Assembly: GCA_017464285.1 (NCBI GenBank)
Contig: JAFUDT010000009.1
Span: 1-64,000, forward strand
DNA length: 64,000 nucleotides
Direction: 5' to 3'
DNA from: Bacteroidales bacterium
GTDB lineage: Bacteria > Bacteroidota > Bacteroidia > Bacteroidales > UBA1402
The notes under the pieces were generated by a model. The model did no database searches. It was given only the letters and a program-made list of their open reading frames with translations, and was not told the origin of the DNA. Position 1 is the stretch's first letter. Each line of letters opens with the position of its first letter. Below, in pieces: positions 15,272 to 23,189 of the stretch. The position numbers were made by a program, and so were the translations under genes.

Positions 15272-17515
15272 ATGAGAATTCAGAGAATCTTTGACCTGCT
15301 CGACTGGATGGTTGAACAGTTTCCAAGAGAAGATGCCCTGGCCGGAAAACGCAATGGCGTCTGGGAAAAATACAGCACTGAAGAGTATTACAAATATTCT
15401 CACCTGCTGGCCTATGGTCTGTACGAAATGGGGGTTCGAAAGGGGGACCGCATCGTCACCATTTCCAACAACCGTCCGGAATGGAATTTTCTTGACATGG
15501 CCATCGGTATTCTCGGCGCCGTCCACATCCCTGTCTATCCCACCTTGGCTCCCGACAGCTATTACTATATCTTCCATCATTGCGAACCCCGCATGATGGT
15601 CATCTCCAATGCCTCTCAGCTGCGTAAGATACAGCCGGCCCTGGATAGAATGACCCCTGCTCCCGATCTTTATACCTTTGACGAAGTGCCGGGACAGAAA
15701 AGAGTTTCGGATATTCTGGATCTGGGAATCGCCCACAAGGACCAGGATGAGGAAATCATCGAAAAAGTCAAAAAGAGCATCCTCCCCTCCGACCTGTTCT
15801 CCATTATCTACACCTCCGGCACAACCGGAGACCCCAAAGGAGTCATGCTCTCGCATCACAACCTGATATCCAACTTCATCGCCCATGCCAAGGTTCAGAT
15901 TAACGACCACCGGCACAAAGCCTTGAGTTTCCTGCCGCTCTGCCATATCTACGAACGCAGCCTGAACTACCACTACCAATACCTGGGCATCGGCATCTAT
16001 TACGCCGAAAACTTGGGCACCATAGCCGCCAACCTCAAGGAAATCCAGGCCGACGGTTTCTGCACAGTGCCTCGGGTCATAGAGACCATCGCCGACAAAT
16101 TGTTCGCCGCCGGACGAGATCTGCCGCTAATTTCCCGTACGATATACAACCGGGCCATCCGACACGGCTATAAATTCGACTGGGAAAAGCAAAACTGGTG
16201 GTATCGGCTGTGGCTCCGCTTCTATGATGAAACGGTCTATTCCAAATGGCGCGATAATCTGGGCGGCCATCGGCTGGTCATCGTCAGCGGAGGCTCCGCC
16301 ATCCAAGAGAGGTTTGTCCGTCTGTTTTCGGCAGCAGGCATGCCTATTTACGAAGGTTACGGCATGTCGGAAACCTCCCCGGTCATTGCTGTCAACAACC
16401 CGGCCGGCAACCGTGTGAAAATCGGAACGGTCGGCGAAATCCTGGCCGGTGTGGAAGTCAAGTTCTCGGAAGATGGAGAAATTCTGACCCGCGGACCCCA
16501 TGTCATGATGGGCTATTACAAGGATCCTCAATACACAGCCCGGGTCATCGATGCAGACGGCTGGCTGCATACAGGTGACATCGGCACCTTTGTCGATGGC
16601 ACCTACCTGAAAATCACCGACCGGAAAAAGGAGATATTCAAACTTTCGGCCGGTAAATATGTTGCGCCCCAGATGATAGAAAACAAACTCAAAGAGTCCA
16701 TCTACATCGAGCAGGCGATGGTTATCGGAGAAAACGAAAAATTTGCCTCGGCCCTGCTTGTACCCAACTTTCAGGAACTGCACACCTGGGCTCAGAAAAA
16801 CCGACTCCGCTATCGCGACAACGAGGCCCTGATCGAGCATACGGCCGTCCATAGACATTTCTCAAAAATCATCGAGGATTTCAACAAGACACTGGCTCCC
16901 CACGAGCAAATCAAGCGTTTCAGGCTGGTCGTGGACGAATGGACCATGTTCAACGGACTCCTCTCCCCCACATTGAAACTTAAGCGCGCAGTACTTTACA
17001 AAAAATACGCCGAGCTGATTCACGAGATTTACAATAAGAGTGAAGAAACTGCCGTCAAAGGCAAAGTCTTCAGTCAGGATCTCTCACACATTTCTTTCAA
17101 GTCGCTAAAGAACCTCAGCCCGAAAACTCTCTCCAACGTTATTTCCAACCGCAAGAAAAATCGTGATGAACGTGAGCGGCTCAAGGAAATCAAACGTCTG
17201 GCCAAAGAACGTCGCCGGAAAGCCAAACAGGCTCGCAAAGTTGAAAAAAGCAAAGCAAAACAGCAGGAGAAACAAGTCCGTCTGGAACGAAAAGCAACCT
17301 GGAAACAGATGAGCCGCATGGAACGGAAAGCCTCCAAACAAGCCTACCGTGAGGAAAAAGCCCAGACCAAGGCTCTTAGAAAAGAGCAAAAACATCTCAG
17401 GAAGGCCGAACGTCTTCGCCTCAAGGAGCAACGCAAACAGACCCGTCGGGCCATCCGCCAGCGTCGCAAACTGGCCCGTCGTCAAGAAAAACTAAACCGG
17501 AACAAAACGAACTAA
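15272..17515 (+). CDS. Long-chain acyl-CoA synthetase (AMP-forming) with a highly basic C-terminal tail
   Basis: The enzyme activates fatty acids to acyl-CoA through an acyl-AMP. The AMP-binding signature YTSGTTGDPKGV is at residues 180-191, followed by EGYGMSETSPV and the hinge/ATP region GWLHTGDIG...ITDRKKEIFKLSAGKYV. The start at 15272 follows a strong promoter; the longer frame from 15059 runs through that promoter and a repeat. Residues 627-747 form an extra tail: by count 53 of 121 residues are Lys/Arg and 15 Asp/Glu, likely one long charged helix. Usual members end near 600 residues. The tail may bind RNA, ribosomes or anionic membranes; this is unproven. ychF follows 11 bases later. 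Confidence 0.92.
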   Translation: MRIQRIFDLLDWMVEQFPREDALAGKRNGVWEKYSTEEYYKYSHLLAYGLYEMGVRKGDRIVTISNNRPEWNFLDMAIGILGAVHIPVYPTLAPDSYYYIFHHCEPRMMVISNASQLRKIQPALDRMTPAPDLYTFDEVPGQKRVSDILDLGIAHKDQDEEIIEKVKKSILPSDLFSIIYTSGTTGDPKGVMLSHHNLISNFIAHAKVQINDHRHKALSFLPLCHIYERSLNYHYQYLGIGIYYAENLGTIAANLKEIQADGFCTVPRVIETIADKLFAAGRDLPLISRTIYNRAIRHGYKFDWEKQNWWYRLWLRFYDETVYSKWRDNLGGHRLVIVSGGSAIQERFVRLFSAAGMPIYEGYGMSETSPVIAVNNPAGNRVKIGTVGEILAGVEVKFSEDGEILTRGPHVMMGYYKDPQYTARVIDADGWLHTGDIGTFVDGTYLKITDRKKEIFKLSAGKYVAPQMIENKLKESIYIEQAMVIGENEKFASALLVPNFQELHTWAQKNRLRYRDNEALIEHTAVHRHFSKIIEDFNKTLAPHEQIKRFRLVVDEWTMFNGLLSPTLKLKRAVLYKKYAELIHEIYNKSEETAVKGKVFSQDLSHISFKSLKNLSPKTLSNVISNRKKNRDERERLKEIKRLAKERRRKAKQARKVEKSKAKQQEKQVRLERKATWKQMSRMERKASKQAYREEKAQTKALRKEQKHLRKAERLRLKEQRKQTRRAIRQRRKLARRQEKLNRNKTN

Positions 17516-17526
17516 CATATAGCACT

Positions 17527-18630
17527 ATGTCTCTTCAATGCGGTATCATAGGACTGCCCAATGTGGGGAAATCCACTCTGTTCAACTGTCTTTCCAGCAC
17601 CAAGGCTCAGGCTGCCAATTTCCCTTTTTGCACCATCGAGCCCAATGTCGGCGTAATCAATGTCCCCGATGAAAGGCTCAATGAATTGGCCAAGCTGGTG
17701 AATCCCTCCCGCATCGTGCCGGCCACGGTCGAAATCGTAGACATCGCCGGACTGGTCAAAGGGGCCAGCCAGGGAGAAGGATTAGGCAACAAGTTTCTGG
17801 GCAACATCCGCGAGTGTGATGCCATCATCCATGTCCTCAGGTGTTTTGACGATGACAATGTCACGCATGTCGACGGTCAGGTGAATCCTGTCCGGGACAA
17901 GGAAATAATCGATTCTGAGCTGCAGCTGAAAGACCTGGAGACGGTTGAAAGCCGTATTGGCAAGGTCCAGAAGCAGGCCCAGGTGGGCAGCGACAAACAG
18001 GCCAGGATAGCCTACGAAGTGCTGCTCAAGTACAAGGCCGCCTTGGAGCAGGGTAAATCGGCACGCTCAGTCACTCTGGAGAACAAGGAAGAGGAAAAAG
18101 TGGCTCATGATCTGTTCTTGCTCACCAACAAACCGGTCATGTATGTCTGTAACGTAGATGAAGCCTCCGCGGCCAAGGGTAATGCCTATGTGGAGGCTGT
18201 ACGACAGGCTGTTAAGGAAGAAAATGCCGAAATAATGGTGGTTGCTGCCAGAATAGAATCAGAAATTGCAGAATTCGAAACCACCGAAGAGCGCGAGATG
18301 TTCCTTTCCGAACTGGGACTGGCCGAATCCGGGGTGAACCGTATCATCAAGTCAGCTTTTAAATTGCTTCACCTGAGCACCTTCCTGACCGCCGGACCTT
18401 TGGAAGTCCGGGCATGGACTTACCGTAGCGGCAGCAAGGCTCCGGTTTGTGCCGGTGTCATTCATTCCGATTTCGAAAAAGGATTTATCCGTGCAGAAGT
18501 CATTAAATATGAAGACTACCTGCACTACGGCTCGGAGCAGGCGGTCAAAGAAGCCGGCAAAATGAACGTGGAAGGCAAAGACTACGTCGTGCAGGACGGT
18601 GACATCATGCACTTCCGTTTCAATGTCTGA
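17527..18630 (+). CDS. ychF: Ribosome-associated GTPase/ATPase YchF
   Basis: An Obg-family P-loop NTPase of 367 residues that prefers ATP and binds ribosomes; it is linked to stress responses. Motifs: G1 GLPNVGKSTLF at residues 8-18, the G3-side AGLVKGASQGEGLGNKFL, an internal coiled region, and a C-terminal TGS domain (RAWTYRSGSKAPVCAGVIHSD, ending VQDGDIMHFRFNV). Length and motifs are complete. It lies 11 bases after the acyl-CoA synthetase gene and is probably read from the same promoter. It converges with mutS, leaving 8 bases between stops. Confidence 0.97.
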   Translation: MSLQCGIIGLPNVGKSTLFNCLSSTKAQAANFPFCTIEPNVGVINVPDERLNELAKLVNPSRIVPATVEIVDIAGLVKGASQGEGLGNKFLGNIRECDAIIHVLRCFDDDNVTHVDGQVNPVRDKEIIDSELQLKDLETVESRIGKVQKQAQVGSDKQARIAYEVLLKYKAALEQGKSARSVTLENKEEEKVAHDLFLLTNKPVMYVCNVDEASAAKGNAYVEAVRQAVKEENAEIMVVAARIESEIAEFETTEEREMFLSELGLAESGVNRIIKSAFKLLHLSTFLTAGPLEVRAWTYRSGSKAPVCAGVIHSDFEKGFIRAEVIKYEDYLHYGSEQAVKEAGKMNVEGKDYVVQDGDIMHFRFNV

Positions 18631-18638
18631 GGCGAAAA

Positions 18639-21314
18639 CTATTTCCCCTTGATAATCCGCTTGATGTCACTCAGTTTGTTGAGTGCCTCCAAGGGTGTCA
18701 GGTTATTGACATCCAGGTTTTTGATTTCATCCCTGATCTGAGACAGCACAGGATCGTCCAGCTGGAAAAAGCTCAACTGATAACCTTCACGTTGACTGGC
18801 CAGTCCGTTGACTGGTTTGACGGCCAGGCTTCGGGCATCCTGCTCTGCTCCCTGACTCTCAAACTGCCGGAGTATATCATTTGCCCTGTTGACAATACTC
18901 TGGGGCATCCCTGCCATCTTGGCGACATGAATACCAAAACTGTGCTCGCTCCCTCCTTTGACCAATTTACGCAAAAACAACACCTTATTGTCTGCCTCCT
19001 TGACCGAGACATGGTAATTGCGAATCCTGGAAAAAGACTTTTCCATTTCGTTCAGTTCATGGTAATGGGTGGCAAACAGGGTTTTTGCCCGGTATTTCGG
19101 ATGTTCGTGGATATATTCGACAATGGCCCAGGCAATGGAGATGCCGTCATAGGTACTGGTACCCCGTCCAAGTTCGTCAAACAGCACCAGGCTGCGGTCG
19201 GACAAGTTGTTCAGGATGTCGGCTGCTTCGGTCATTTCTACCATGAAAGTGGATTCGCCCAGTGAAATATTGTCCGAAGCTCCCACCCGGGTGAAAATCT
19301 TGTCCACCAAGCCGATTTTTGCAGCCTCTGCAGGCACAAAGCATCCTATCTGAGCCATGATGACTATCAGGGCCGTCTGACGGATCAGGGCCGACTTACC
19401 CGACATATTCGGTCCGGTAATCATCAATATCTGTTCAGAAGAACTGTCAAGATGAATATCATTAGCGATATATTTTTCCCCGTCCGGCAGTTGCTGTTCG
19501 ATGACCGGATGACGGCCTGACTTGATGTCAATCTGGTCTGTCGTCAGGATTTCAGGACGGAAATAAAGATTCTTTTCCGAGACCTCTGCGAAAGAAAGCA
19601 GACAGTCGAGTTGGGCCACCACCACAGCATTCCTCTGTATCACGGAAATGTAGCAAACCAAATCCTCCATTAAGGACGCAAACAGCCCGCTTTCCAAATC
19701 GGAAATACGTTCTTCGGCTCCGAATATTTTTTCTTCATATTCCTTGAGCTCAGGCGTGATATAACGTTCGGCATTCACCAGGGTCTGCTTGCGTATCCAG
19801 TTTTCCGGTACCCTGTCTTTGTAGGTATTTCGCACCTCAATATAGTACCCGAATACATTGTTGTAACTTATTTTCAGGCTGTTGATACCTGTCCTTTCTG
19901 TCTCGCTTTCCTGCATCCGGCGAAGATAGTCCCTGCTCGATGCGGACAAATCGCGCAATTCGTCCAATTCAGCGTTGACCCCACGACGAAAAACCTCTCC
20001 CCGGTTCACGGCAATAGGCGGATTGTCAACCAGTTCTCTTTCTATTCTTTGAGTAATATCGCTGCAGGCATCAAGTTGTGCCGTCAGTGACAGCAGGTCT
20101 GCTGCTGCTTCTTCTCCGTCAAACGCGCTGTCCGCTTGCCGGAGATAGGAAACGATTTCACCCACAGCCTTCATGGAGTTCTTCAGATAGACAACATCGC
20201 GAGGCGAGGCCCGACCGACGGAAATCTTGGAGACGATACGCTCCAGGTCTCCCACCATGGCAATACGCTGGTTCAGAAAAGTCCTGAAATCGGCATTCTT
20301 ATAAAAGTATTCCACCACATTCTGTCTGGAAACAATGGCTGCAGCATCCTTCAAAGGAAACAGTACCCAACGACGAAGCAGACGGGAGCCCATGGCGGTT
20401 TGGGTATGGTCGATGATGTCGAGCAGGCTTTTTCCGCCTTCATTGATTGTGTGGCAAAGCTCAAGGCTGTTGATGGTATAGCGGTCCAGTCGCACGTACT
20501 TGTCTTCCTCGATACGGCTCAGTGTCTGGATATGCCCCAACTGCGTATGCTCGGTCATATCCATATAATACAGGACCGATCCGCTGGCTATGACGGCCAA
20601 TGTCATCTGCTGCAGACCGAAACCCTTCATGTTTTTAGTCTGAAACTGTTTTGTCAGACGGTTAACAGCAGAATCCTCGGTATATACCCAGTCTTCCATT
20701 TCGAAACGGGAGCCGGTGTAATGAAATCTATCGGTAAAAACAGCTCTCTTACTTCGTTCGTACAAGACTTCCTTTGGCATAAAAGATCCCAGAAGTTTGT
20801 CTATGTATTCAAAACTTCCCTCAGCTGTCAGGAATTCCCCTGTGGAGATGTCCAGAAACGCTATTCCCGCCCGGTTTTTTTCTATATGGATTCCGGCAAG
20901 AAAATTATTTTCGCCGATGCTGAGTACAGCATCATTGGTAGACACTCCTGGTGTTACAAGTTCTGTCACTCCCCTTTTGACCAGTTTCTTGGCTTTTTTC
21001 GGATCCTCCAACTGGTCACAGATAGCCACACGCTTCCCGGCCCTTACCAATTTGGGCAGATAGGTATCTAGTGCATGATGTGGAAAACCTGCCATTTCTA
21101 TCTTTCCAGCCGGTCCGTTGGATTTGGCCGTCATGGCAATATTGAGGATTTCTACCGCAACGACGGCATCCTGTCCGTATGTTTCATAAAAGTCTCCTAC
21201 CCGGAACAACAGAACTGTCTCCGGGTATTTTGCCTTTACTTCAAAATACTGTTTGATCAACGGGGTGTCTGATATATCTTTTGCCACTGCCTCTTTAGTT
21301 ATATTCTCTGTCAA
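18639..21314 (-). CDS. mutS: DNA mismatch repair protein MutS
   Basis: The 891-residue protein detects mispaired bases and recruits MutL. The N-terminal mismatch-binding domain has the phenylalanine wedge context ([16 protein letters not shown], normally GxFYE). The connector, lever and clamp regions follow, then the ABC-type ATPase with Walker A ([14 protein letters not shown] near residue 630), Walker B ([13 protein letters not shown]) and the closing ATHYHEL. The C-terminal dimerisation segment is present. It appears intact. A TATTTTTG box lies about 90 bases upstream. Codon use is more AT-rich than at 10-18 kb. Confidence 0.97.
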   Translation of the reverse strand: MTENITKEAVAKDISDTPLIKQYFEVKAKYPETVLLFRVGDFYETYGQDAVVAVEILNIAMTAKSNGPAGKIEMAGFPHHALDTYLPKLVRAGKRVAICDQLEDPKKAKKLVKRGVTELVTPGVSTNDAVLSIGENNFLAGIHIEKNRAGIAFLDISTGEFLTAEGSFEYIDKLLGSFMPKEVLYERSKRAVFTDRFHYTGSRFEMEDWVYTEDSAVNRLTKQFQTKNMKGFGLQQMTLAVIASGSVLYYMDMTEHTQLGHIQTLSRIEEDKYVRLDRYTINSLELCHTINEGGKSLLDIIDHTQTAMGSRLLRRWVLFPLKDAAAIVSRQNVVEYFYKNADFRTFLNQRIAMVGDLERIVSKISVGRASPRDVVYLKNSMKAVGEIVSYLRQADSAFDGEEAAADLLSLTAQLDACSDITQRIERELVDNPPIAVNRGEVFRRGVNAELDELRDLSASSRDYLRRMQESETERTGINSLKISYNNVFGYYIEVRNTYKDRVPENWIRKQTLVNAERYITPELKEYEEKIFGAEERISDLESGLFASLMEDLVCYISVIQRNAVVVAQLDCLLSFAEVSEKNLYFRPEILTTDQIDIKSGRHPVIEQQLPDGEKYIANDIHLDSSSEQILMITGPNMSGKSALIRQTALIVIMAQIGCFVPAEAAKIGLVDKIFTRVGASDNISLGESTFMVEMTEAADILNNLSDRSLVLFDELGRGTSTYDGISIAWAIVEYIHEHPKYRAKTLFATHYHELNEMEKSFSRIRNYHVSVKEADNKVLFLRKLVKGGSEHSFGIHVAKMAGMPQSIVNRANDILRQFESQGAEQDARSLAVKPVNGLASQREGYQLSFFQLDDPVLSQIRDEIKNLDVNNLTPLEALNKLSDIKRIIKGK

Positions 21315-21402
21315 TAAAATGTCAGTTGTTTTTAGGTCCGGATGCCATAATTCTTTTTGTTCGGAAAAAAAAATTGTCCATTAATCAAATATCTATCTCC
21401 GC

Positions 21403-21410
21403 CAAAAATA
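21403..21410 (-). promoter_or_regulatory. -7 box for mutS
   Basis: The minus strand reads TATTTTTG, matching TAnnTTTG. No convincing -33 TTTG is seen. The leader would be about 80 bases. Confidence 0.4.
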
Positions 21411-21641
21411 AAACCTTTTATTTGCTTTTCGGATACTGACGCGGAATCTCATTTTATCAACATATATATTATACAAATAAATACTTATTAATCAGGTTAT
21501 TATATATACTTATCAACATTACTGACATCCTATTATCTTCATTCAGGTTATATTATATATAAGAAGAAATATCATAATAGTGTGTTTGTGTCGACAATCT
21601 GAAAAACAACTGCGATCCGGCTGTAAAGGTAATAAAAATAT

Positions 21642-21649
21642 TATTTTTG
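21642..21649 (+). promoter_or_regulatory. -7 box for queH
   Basis: TATTTTTG, an exact match, ends only 9 bases before the proposed ATG at 21659. No -33 match. This predicts a very short or absent leader. Confidence 0.45.
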
Positions 21650-21658
21650 CACCCTGTG

Positions 21659-22315
21659 ATGAACAAGGTCAATTATCAGTTGGAAATGGACAGACTCCTT
21701 GCCGAACTTCGTTCAGAAGGACGGGTACCTTCCCTGTTGCTGCATGTCTGTTGTGCTCCGTGCAGCAGCTATGTATTGGAGTATTTGTCTTCCTTCTTTG
21801 AAATAACTGTCCTGTTTTATAATCCAAATATCAGTCCGGAGAGTGAATATAGGAAAAGAGCCTCCGAGCTGCAGCGTTTTATCAAGGAATATCCCTTCGA
21901 GCATCCTGTAATAATAAGGGAATCAGTCTATGATTCTTCCATTTTTTATGCAGCTGTAAAAGGTCTGGAGGACGAGCCTGAACGTGGGAAGCGCTGTCAT
22001 GTCTGCTATGCTCTGCGGCTCGAAGAGACTGCCCGTTTGGCTTCAGAATTTCATTTCGATTACTTTGCCACTACTCTGACTTTGAGTCCGCTTAAAGATG
22101 CTGTACGTCTGAATGATATTGGGCAGGCCATGGGAATGAAATACCATACGGCCTATCTGCCGTCCGATTTCAAGAAAAAGGAAGGCTATAAGCGTTCTAT
22201 AGTTTTGTCTTCCCAGTTCGGTCTCTACCGTCAGAATTATTGTGGTTGTGTTTTTTCCAGGAAAGCTACTCGATCAGCTTCTGCTGATGCAGCCAGTCGA
22301 GTATCAGAGACTTGA
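21659..22315 (+). CDS. queH: Epoxyqueuosine reductase QueH
   Basis: QueH performs the last step of queuosine synthesis in tRNA, reducing epoxyqueuosine; it is the iron-sulfur alternative to QueG. The paired cysteines are present: CCAPC near residue 27, then RCHVC, then CGC near the C-terminus. I start at 21659 (MNKVNYQLEMDRLLAEL); a TTG at 21647 falls inside the -7 box. The last ~17 residues beyond CGCVFS are encoded over the end of the esterase gene on the opposite strand and look like an extension made by a missing earlier stop. queA and queF of the same pathway are also in this window. Confidence 0.93.
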   Translation: MNKVNYQLEMDRLLAELRSEGRVPSLLLHVCCAPCSSYVLEYLSSFFEITVLFYNPNISPESEYRKRASELQRFIKEYPFEHPVIIRESVYDSSIFYAAVKGLEDEPERGKRCHVCYALRLEETARLASEFHFDYFATTLTLSPLKDAVRLNDIGQAMGMKYHTAYLPSDFKKKEGYKRSIVLSSQFGLYRQNYCGCVFSRKATRSASADAASRVSET

Positions 22316-23168
22316 AAGTTTCATGATATCGGAAACTCGTTCTGAAACCCCATCCGTGACCTCCTTCTGGAAAGATATGCAAGGAGGCGGGAACATTTTT
22401 TTCTTTAAGGGCTGAGTAGAATTCAATACTGTTTTGAGGAACCACGGTCCTGTCGTCATGACTTAGAAACAATAATGTTGGCGGGGTGTCCTGAGATACT
22501 TGCAATTCGTTGGAGTAAAAACAGGCAAGTTCTTCCGTAACATCATCCCCCAGCAGGTTTTGCCTGGATCCCTTGTGGGTGATTTCCGGTTTCATGGAAA
22601 TGACTGGGTAGAAAAGAATACAGTAATCAGGACGGCAGCTGAAATGATTGACTGCATCTGGGTCGTCGGCTAAACCAGAATCAAAATGAGTGGCAGCCGT
22701 ACTGGCCAGATGACCTCCGGCAGAAAAACCTGAAATGCCTATTTTTAAAGGATTAATATGCCATTCATCGGCCTTGGATCTTAAAAACCTGATGGCTCTT
22801 TGGGCATCTTTGAGCGGAATATCATGATGAGCATTTGGCAGTCTGTATTTAAGTACGACTGCATTGATACCGTTCTCATTGAGCCACTGGGTGAAATCCG
22901 CTCCTTCATGCCTGAAGGCCTCATGCTGATAACCGCCGCCGGGGCACAGTACAAGAGTGACGCCGGTGTTTTTTTCCGGACTGGCCAGGGAAACGAATAT
23001 TGAGGCTGTCGTGACATTGCGGTAACTACCGTTTTTATCTGTAGTTTCATTATCGGCAATACCGTTGCTTTCAGGTGTTCCTTCAGGCCAAAGAGGGTAC
23101 TCCACGAGATTCTCCGCCACACACGAAAGTATGGTCAGACCAAATAATAAGGAAAACAATAATCTCAT
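22266..23168 (-). CDS. Alpha/beta hydrolase, acetylxylan-esterase-like lipoprotein
   Basis: About 300 residues with a lipoprotein signal (MRLLFSLLFGLTILSC), so probably anchored in the envelope. The hydrolase core shows the oxyanion-loop region LVLCPGGGYQ, the nucleophile elbow GFSAGG, an acid region (LFLSHDDRTVVP) and the catalytic His in GGHGWG. Closest in pattern to carbohydrate esterases that remove acetyl groups from xylan or related glycans. An ATG two codons upstream (23174) is an alternative start. Its 3' end overlaps queH by 50 bases on the other strand. The substrate is inferred. Confidence 0.8.
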   Translation of the reverse strand: MRLLFSLLFGLTILSCVAENLVEYPLWPEGTPESNGIADNETTDKNGSYRNVTTASIFVSLASPEKNTGVTLVLCPGGGYQHEAFRHEGADFTQWLNENGINAVVLKYRLPNAHHDIPLKDAQRAIRFLRSKADEWHINPLKIGISGFSAGGHLASTAATHFDSGLADDPDAVNHFSCRPDYCILFYPVISMKPEITHKGSRQNLLGDDVTEELACFYSNELQVSQDTPPTLLFLSHDDRTVVPQNSIEFYSALKEKNVPASLHIFPEGGHGWGFRTSFRYHETFKSLILDWLHQQKLIE

Positions 23169-23189
23169 AATCATACTATTATATAAAAT

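Larger units (their letters stand above)
21315..21658. other. AT-rich intergenic region between mutS and queH
   Basis: A 344-base divergent gap, very AT-rich in its middle (many TATATA stretches around 21460-21560). It contains a minus-strand -7 box for mutS at 21403-21410 and a plus-strand -7 box for queH at 21642-21649. I see no ORF, tRNA or clear hairpin in it. Confidence 0.5.
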
